This document shows positions 23,175 to 27,993 of a stretch of DNA of 27,993 bases, one piece after another (within the stretch, counting starts at the first letter, position 1; each line of letters opens with the position of its first letter). A model generated the notes under the pieces. The model saw nothing but the letters and a program-made list of their open reading frames with translations. It had not been told where the DNA came from and did no database searches. Where the stretch lies: assembly GCA_029939535.1 (NCBI GenBank), contig JAOZST010000030.1, forward strand, positions 1 to 27,993, in the 5' to 3' direction. The DNA is from NBML01 sp029939535 (lineage in GTDB: Bacteria > Desulfobacterota > Desulfobacteria > Desulfobacterales > Desulfobacteraceae). The position numbers were made by a program, and so were the translations under genes.

Positions 23175-25031
23175 TCAGGAAAAGGGCATCTCTACTTCCA
23201 CCTCGCCACTACCGGTTCTGATAAATTTTGCATTTTTATATTTTTTTTGGAATACCTTGAGCATTTTACGGTTTTCCGCAAGTACCGTTGCAAGAAATTT
23301 TTTGTAATTATTTTCCTTTGCAATGGTTTCCAATGCTTTCAGGAGAAAACTTCCAATGCCTAACCCATGGAGATGTTCTTTGACCAGAAAAGCCACTTCA
23401 GCAGAATCTTTGCCTACCTCTGCGTAGGAACCAATGGCAACTATCTGTTTTCGTTTTCCAAGCTGCATCAGGCCGATAAGGGTCATGTTTCTACTATAGT
23501 CCACATCTGCCCATTGCTGCTGGAGCATTTTTCTGGAAAATACTTTTCGTCTGTTAAAGAAACGATAATAAATGGAATCTTCCTGAAGGGAATAGTAAAA
23601 ATGCCGGGATTCAAATTCATCCGAGGGTAAAAGGGGTCTGAATTCAATATTTCTGCCGTTGGTCAGCTTCATGGAATAATGATAGGAATCCAGAAATAAC
23701 AGGTCCTTGCTGGTTGGGGGAAGTTGATCTGAAAAGATATAATGACGTTTTTTTGCCTGGCTGATCAATTCATTGCGAAATTTGGGATGGGCAATCTGGG
23801 CAAGTTCCATGACTCGTTGGGAAATACTTTTCCTTCGCATTTCAGCAATCCCGTATTCAGTGACAATGATGTCTATATCCCCCCTTGTTGTGGCCACGCC
23901 TGCTCCTTCACTTAAATGGGGAACAATGCGTGATATTTCTCCGTTCTGGGCTGTGGAGGGGATGATGATAATTGAGAATCCACCATTTGACATGGCAGAT
24001 CCTCGAATGAAATCCACCTGGTCTCCAATGCCGCTGTAAAAAAGATATCCTTTGGAATCTGTGCAGACCTGGCCGGTGAGATCCACTTCCAGGGCAGAGC
24101 TGATGGAGATAAAATTATCATTTTTGGCAATCACATTGGGATCATTGACAAATTCCGAGGATTTAAAATAGAACATTGGATTGTTATTCACAAATTCGTA
24201 AAGCTCTTTGGAACCCATGCAAAGAGAGGCAACCACCCGGTCAGGAAGGTAGTTTTTTTTTCGGTTGGTAATGACTTTTTTTTTAAACAGGGGCAGCAAC
24301 CCGTCGGTAATGACCTGGGTGTGGATGCCCAGGTCTTTTTTATCTGCAAGGCAGGGCATGACTGCATCGGGCAGATGCCCAAAACCGATCTGAAGGGTTG
24401 AACCGTCATCCACCAGCATATTTACATAGTGGCCGATCCGTTTTACCACCTCCTGATTTTTTGTCTCAGGAAGGGATTCTACAATGGATTCTTCATATTC
24501 AACCAGAAAGTTTATTTCGTCAATATGCACAAAAGAATCACCCCAGGTTCTGGGCATTTGGGGATTGACCTGGGCAATGACAATATCTGCATTTTTCACC
24601 CCGGAAAGGGTTATGTCCACGGAAATGCCCAAAGAACAATATCCATGTTCATCCGGAGGGCAAACCTGTATCAGTGCAACATCAAGGCCTATTTCATGGT
24701 TTTCAAAAATTTCCGGGATCTGGGATAAATAGACTGGGATATAATCAATTTTTCCTTCAAAGGCTGACTGTCTCATGAGAAGAGAGATAAAAAAGAGTTT
24801 AATCGAGAACCTGGAAAGAAAATTTTCGTCATTAACATACTTTGACAATGTAGAGGAAAGCATCTGATAAATAATAATGTCCTGGATAGACATATCTTCA
24901 GCCATGGCTTTGATCAGACGCTGGGGTTCTCCGCATCCTGTTCCGATAAATACCCTGCTGCCGTTACGTATTTTTTTGATACTCTTTTCAGGAGTGAGAA
25001 GTTTTTCCGGGCATATCTGCCTTAGATCCAT
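23175..25031 (-). CDS. Acetyl-CoA hydrolase/CoA-transferase family protein fused to GNAT, catalytic Glu replaced by Gln
   Basis: The 618-residue protein has two parts. Residues 1-435 match class I CoA-transferases of the acetyl-CoA hydrolase/4-hydroxybutyrate type (IGFGHLPDAV, SALEVDLTGQV, YSGIGDQVDFIRG, PSTAQNGEISRIVP). Residues 455-618 are a GNAT acetyltransferase with the acetyl-CoA loop HGLGIG (555-560). In this family the glutamate of an HTEM-type motif is the covalent catalytic residue; here the motif is IHTQVITDG with Gln239 (codon CAG), so transferase activity may be lost or altered. The start ATG at 25031 has GGGAGA 7 nt upstream. It could be a CoA-ester-sensing protein acetyltransferase (inference). 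It is convergent with the synthetase gene, 23 bp apart. Confidence 0.85.
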   Translation of the reverse strand: MDLRQICPEKLLTPEKSIKKIRNGSRVFIGTGCGEPQRLIKAMAEDMSIQDIIIYQMLSSTLSKYVNDENFLSRFSIKLFFISLLMRQSAFEGKIDYIPVYLSQIPEIFENHEIGLDVALIQVCPPDEHGYCSLGISVDITLSGVKNADIVIAQVNPQMPRTWGDSFVHIDEINFLVEYEESIVESLPETKNQEVVKRIGHYVNMLVDDGSTLQIGFGHLPDAVMPCLADKKDLGIHTQVITDGLLPLFKKKVITNRKKNYLPDRVVASLCMGSKELYEFVNNNPMFYFKSSEFVNDPNVIAKNDNFISISSALEVDLTGQVCTDSKGYLFYSGIGDQVDFIRGSAMSNGGFSIIIIPSTAQNGEISRIVPHLSEGAGVATTRGDIDIIVTEYGIAEMRRKSISQRVMELAQIAHPKFRNELISQAKKRHYIFSDQLPPTSKDLLFLDSYHYSMKLTNGRNIEFRPLLPSDEFESRHFYYSLQEDSIYYRFFNRRKVFSRKMLQQQWADVDYSRNMTLIGLMQLGKRKQIVAIGSYAEVGKDSAEVAFLVKEHLHGLGIGSFLLKALETIAKENNYKKFLATVLAENRKMLKVFQKKYKNAKFIRTGSGEVEVEMPFS

Positions 25032-25116
25032 GAATATTTCTCCCAATGTGGCAAAATTAATTCTGCAAATGATCTAATTATTAAATATATTTTCTCCAAA
25101 GTACAGGGAAAACCCC

Positions 25117-25290
25117 TTGGCATTTAAGAGATTTGAAAAAAATATAGCTCTTTCGGGAATGATGTGGTGTGCTGTTTATGCTGAAAACAGGGAAATGGCG
25201 TTTGAATATGCCCTGGCAAAGGCAGGGTGCAGGGATGAAAGTAAGGAAAAGGTCAGGGCTTTTGTGGATAAAAAATTTAATTGTCTTTAA
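25117..25290 (+). CDS. Possible 57-residue small protein, unknown
   Basis: The 371-bp gap between the CoA-transferase and the HD-GYP gene holds one open frame with protein-like composition. From TTG at 25117, with AGGGAA 6 nt before it, it encodes 57 residues including FEKNIALSGMMWC and MAFEYALAKAGC, helix-forming and balanced in charge, ending in TAA. Inner ATGs at 25159 and 25162 have no ribosome binding site. The three cysteines and amphipathic pattern argue against pure chance, but no family is recognised; it could be a gene remnant. Confidence 0.35.
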   Translation: MAFKRFEKNIALSGMMWCAVYAENREMAFEYALAKAGCRDESKEKVRAFVDKKFNCL

Positions 25291-25402
25291 AATTCTGGTG
25301 AAGATCTATCTTTGATTTATGTTGATAAAAGATAAGGTTTCATATACATTTATTGGATAAAACTTGTTACAATCAAAGCTTAAACAGGTTGGTATTGGTA
25401 AA

Positions 25403-26935
25403 ATGGAAAATGATACGATCAATATTCTGGTGGTGGATGACGAAGAGGGAATTCTGGATGTAACTGAAGGATATTTCCAGAGAAAAGGGTATGAAGTATA
25501 CACAGCAGGCAATGGGCAGGAAGCGCTTGAGATAATTATGCGGGTAAAAATCGGGTGTATTTTTACCGATATTAACATGCCGATAATGGATGGACTTGAA
25601 CTGGCTGAAAAGGTCAGGCATATAGATAATACCCTTCCTGTTGTTGTGATGACGGGATACCCTTCCCTGGAAAATTCTATTCAGACTCTGAAAAACGGGG
25701 TGGTGGATTACCTTATTAAGCCTGTCAACCTGGAGCAGATGGAACTGACCCTTACGCGTATTCTAAGGGAACGTGAGCTGTTTGTTGAAAATGTGATTTT
25801 AAAGGAAGAAGTTGAACGGCAGGAAAGGCTCCGGGAAATAAACAATGAATTGCTTGAACGGGTTGAAGAGGTCAATACCCTGAACAGGGTCATGGAGGAT
25901 TTCGCCGCCACGGATTCAAGCCATGGAATTTTTAATAAGGTAGTAGATCTCGGAGTGGATGAGCTCAAGGCTGACAAGGTTTTTTTCCATGTTTATTCTG
26001 AAGAGGATGCATCCCTGGTTCTGGTTGCAAAATCCAGCGCAACATTTCAAAATGAAGATGTTTTAAAGAAGTTTGGGGAAGATATTACAGACAAGACCAA
26101 AAACTATATTGTTGATTCCATTAAATTGGATCAAAATCCCTGTCTGGTTTCAAACACCAGAAAAAATAATCAATTTGATGAATCAATTAATTCTTTTATG
26201 GTGGCTCCCCTTAAAATACGTGAAAAAATATTTGGCGTGGCCAGTGCATTTGTTTTTCAGGAGGATAGATTTTTTACTGAAAAAGATATCTATTACATGA
26301 ATTTTATTACCCAGAAGGCTGCTTCTGCCATTGAAAATATTGCATTGTATGAGAATATATATGAAAATCTTTTTGCTACACTATTCGCCTTTGTTACGGC
26401 CTTGGAAGTCAGGGACCTCTACACCCGTAAACATTCTACAAGGGTAGCCAAATATGCCCATATGATTGCAGAAGAAATGGGCTGTACTGAAGAAGAGCTG
26501 GATGTGATTAATTTTGCCGGAAGTCTCCATGATATAGGGAAAATAGGTATCCGGGATGACATCCTTTTGAAACCGGGCAAACTTACCGATGAAGAGTACG
26601 AGAAAATAAAGGAACATCCGGTTATTGGAGCCGATATCATCAGCAAATTGGGATTGTGGGACCGGGAGATGGAAATCATTCGACACCATCATGAACGCTA
26701 TGATGGAAAAGGATATCCAGATGGGTTAAAAGGAAAGGCGGTTCCTAAATTAGCCAGAATTTTATCTGTGGCTGACTGCTATGATGCCATGGCTTCCGAC
26801 AGGTCTTACAGGAAAAAAATGGAGAAAGAGATTGTGCTGGATATTTTAAAGGAAAATTCCGGTACCCAGTTTGATCCCGAGGCGGTTGAAGCGTTTTTAA
26901 GAATAGCGGATCAGGAGCTTCCCTATGACTTTTAA
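25403..26935 (+). CDS. Response regulator with GAF and HD-GYP cyclic-di-GMP phosphodiesterase domains
   Basis: The 510-residue protein has a receiver domain at 5-120 (acidic pair D12-D13, phospho-acceptor D56, K106), a coiled coil at about 120-165, a GAF domain at about 170-310, and an HD-GYP domain at 320-500. The HD-GYP signatures are complete: HDIGK (H376, D377, K380), then HHHERYDGKGYP (428-439) and SVADCYDAM. It should hydrolyse cyclic-di-GMP when phosphorylated or when GAF is liganded. No cognate histidine kinase is adjacent. ATG at 25403 is the likely start; the frame extends 13 codons upstream to a TTG. PilZ, CheX and CheY genes follow on the same strand. Confidence 0.9.
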   Translation: MENDTINILVVDDEEGILDVTEGYFQRKGYEVYTAGNGQEALEIIMRVKIGCIFTDINMPIMDGLELAEKVRHIDNTLPVVVMTGYPSLENSIQTLKNGVVDYLIKPVNLEQMELTLTRILRERELFVENVILKEEVERQERLREINNELLERVEEVNTLNRVMEDFAATDSSHGIFNKVVDLGVDELKADKVFFHVYSEEDASLVLVAKSSATFQNEDVLKKFGEDITDKTKNYIVDSIKLDQNPCLVSNTRKNNQFDESINSFMVAPLKIREKIFGVASAFVFQEDRFFTEKDIYYMNFITQKAASAIENIALYENIYENLFATLFAFVTALEVRDLYTRKHSTRVAKYAHMIAEEMGCTEEELDVINFAGSLHDIGKIGIRDDILLKPGKLTDEEYEKIKEHPVIGADIISKLGLWDREMEIIRHHHERYDGKGYPDGLKGKAVPKLARILSVADCYDAMASDRSYRKKMEKEIVLDILKENSGTQFDPEAVEAFLRIADQELPYDF

Positions 26936-27017
26936 TGGCTTGAGCAAGAATTTAAAATGTGCTACTTTGATTTTATGGTAATCACATGACAAGGTTAAAT
27001 TACGGAGTAAGTCTGCA

Positions 27018-27368
27018 ATGGCTGTTTTAAATGATGATAGACGCAAACATACTAGAGTGGGATTTACTACCGAGATTCACATTGTACTTCAAATTCAGGA
27101 GAAACAGGTAAAATTAGAGGGCAATTCAAGGGATCTGAGCTTAAAAGGAATTTTTGTTAGAACGGATAAGCTATTTCCCAGGGGAACAACCTGCTCTGTA
27201 AAAATATATCTTACCGGTGGAATAGAAAAAATAGAATTGATGATACAGGGAACAATTATCAGGGAAACGGAAGCGGGAATAGGTATTATTTTTAATTCCA
27301 TGGATGTGGAGACCTATTCCCACCTTAAAAATATTGTACGTTACAATAGTAAGGATGATTCTGTTTAA
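27018..27368 (+). CDS. PilZ-domain cyclic-di-GMP-binding protein
   Basis: The 116-residue single-domain protein has both PilZ binding motifs: RKHTR (R9, R13; RxxxR) and DLSLKG (D39, S41, G44; D/NxSxxG). It should bind cyclic-di-GMP and pass the signal to a partner. It lies 82 bp after the HD-GYP phosphodiesterase gene, which would lower its ligand, and 27 bp before cheX, so its likely target is chemotaxis or motility. GGAG precedes the ATG. Confidence 0.88.
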   Translation: MAVLNDDRRKHTRVGFTTEIHIVLQIQEKQVKLEGNSRDLSLKGIFVRTDKLFPRGTTCSVKIYLTGGIEKIELMIQGTIIRETEAGIGIIFNSMDVETYSHLKNIVRYNSKDDSV

Positions 27369-27395
27369 GAACAGCAGAGCCAAAGGGTAAAAGTA

Positions 27396-27857
27396 ATGGA
27401 TGTAAGTTTAGTCAATCCATTTATCAATGCAACCATAAACGTGCTGGAAACCATGGCTTTTGTTACGGTAAATGCAGGTAAACCATATTTAAAAAAAGAC
27501 AATACAGCTGTTGGAGATGTAACAGGAATTCTTGGACTGACAGGTGTTGCCAATGGTACCATTGCAGTAACCTTTGAGGAAAAATGTATCTTGACCGTTG
27601 TGTCCAATATGTTTGGTGAAACCATGGAGTCCCTGAACGAAGAGATTGCCGATGCAGTGGGAGAATTGACCAATATGATTTCCGGGCAGGCAAGACGGGA
27701 ACTTGGAGGGTTAGGAAAGGTATTTAAGGCTGCCATTCCTTCTGTTGTGACCGGAAAGAATCATAGTATCAGGCATTATTCAGACGGACCTAAAATAGCA
27801 ATTCCCTTTAATACTGATGGTGGAAATTTTACAATTGAAGTATGTTTTGAAAGATAA
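27396..27857 (+). CDS. cheX: Chemotaxis phosphatase CheX
   Basis: CheX removes the phosphate from CheY-P and so ends a chemotactic signal. The 153-residue protein carries the catalytic ExxxN-type pair as E90 and N93 in AVGELTNMISGQARREL, equivalent to the Glu and Asn of Thermotoga CheX, and the expected alternating alpha/beta pattern. It lies 33 bp before cheY, its substrate, and 27 bp after the PilZ gene. No CheA or CheW is visible in the window. Confidence 0.87.
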   Translation: MDVSLVNPFINATINVLETMAFVTVNAGKPYLKKDNTAVGDVTGILGLTGVANGTIAVTFEEKCILTVVSNMFGETMESLNEEIADAVGELTNMISGQARRELGGLGKVFKAAIPSVVTGKNHSIRHYSDGPKIAIPFNTDGGNFTIEVCFER

Positions 27858-27890
27858 AAAAGGATTTTTAATCCATAGAAGGAGGGAAAT

Positions 27891-27993
27891 GTGGCAATGG
27901 ACACATCCATCAAGATTCTGATTGTTGACGATTTTGCAACCATGCGCCGTATTCTTAAGAATATTTTAAAACAACTTGGTTTTAAAAATCTTG
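27891..27993 (+). CDS. cheY: CheY-like response regulator, 5' end only
   Basis: A receiver-domain N-terminus runs off the right edge after 34 codons. IKILIVDDFATMRRI holds the acidic pair D13-D14 and is typical of CheY. The start GTG at 27891 is chosen because AGGAGGG lies 5 nt upstream; ATG at 27897 is 11 nt from that site. The pairing with cheX directly upstream supports the name. Confidence 0.85.
   Translation, partial: MAMDTSIKILIVDDFATMRRILKNILKQLGFKNL

Noticed and set aside
1..27993. Mobile elements, tRNA or rRNA genes
   Set aside because: No transposase, integrase, terminal repeats, cloverleaf or rRNA-like sequence was recognised anywhere in the window.

Overview
The window reads as a stretch of chromosome from an anaerobic, moderately AT-rich member of the Desulfobacterota, most likely a Desulfobacteraceae-type sulfate reducer. 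This is inferred from gene content: a short DksA, an Elp3-like radical SAM gene next to RNase III, a 4Fe-4S FadH-type reductase, CheX, a fused CoA-transferase/GNAT, and a candidate UGA-encoded selenoprotein. No rRNA, tRNA, CRISPR array or transposase was seen. Most of the window is housekeeping.

Layout. 1-255 (minus) holds a VOC-family C-terminal fragment running off the edge. 336-3304 (plus) is a tight operon: dksA, a PHP phosphoesterase fused in one frame to complete RNase III, and a radical SAM protein overlapping it by 4 bp. 3311-5716 (minus) is a class A penicillin-binding protein. 5950-10280 (plus) is a long run: hisI, hisG, a PLP aminotransferase, engB, era and a small HNH protein, ended by a hairpin that also suits the convergent gene. 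10372-11226 (minus) is an unrecognised protein with a recombinase-like tail. queF follows at 11554. 11989-14252 (minus) is an operon of an unknown protein, a DUF1848 protein and a tRNA-dihydrouridine synthase; its promoter abuts a 40-bp palindrome. 14404-16674 (plus) is a DHA2 MFS transporter and an alpha/beta hydrolase. 16708-17588 (minus) is a UspA protein and an FmdB zinc ribbon.

The most interesting part is 17765-20115 (plus). A near-consensus sigma-54 promoter is followed by a tiny membrane-protein ORF. Its TGA at codon 30 is followed without a gap and in the same frame by ATG and 22 more codons, and a hairpin with an AGGU loop lies 16 nt after the TGA, where a bacterial SECIS element belongs. 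I read this as an unannotated 52-residue membrane selenoprotein, upstream of a FadH-like flavo-iron-sulfur reductase with which it may be co-transcribed.

20163-25031 holds a second Dus protein, a medium-chain-type acyl-CoA synthetase, and a CoA-transferase/GNAT fusion with Gln where the family's catalytic Glu is expected. With the FadH-like enzyme these suggest acyl-CoA metabolism. 25403-27993 (plus) is a signalling cluster: REC-GAF-HD-GYP, PilZ, CheX and the start of CheY, joining cyclic-di-GMP turnover and sensing to CheY dephosphorylation.

Short perfect or near-perfect tandem duplications of 13-15 bp sit at three gene boundaries (8414, 11545, 14419).
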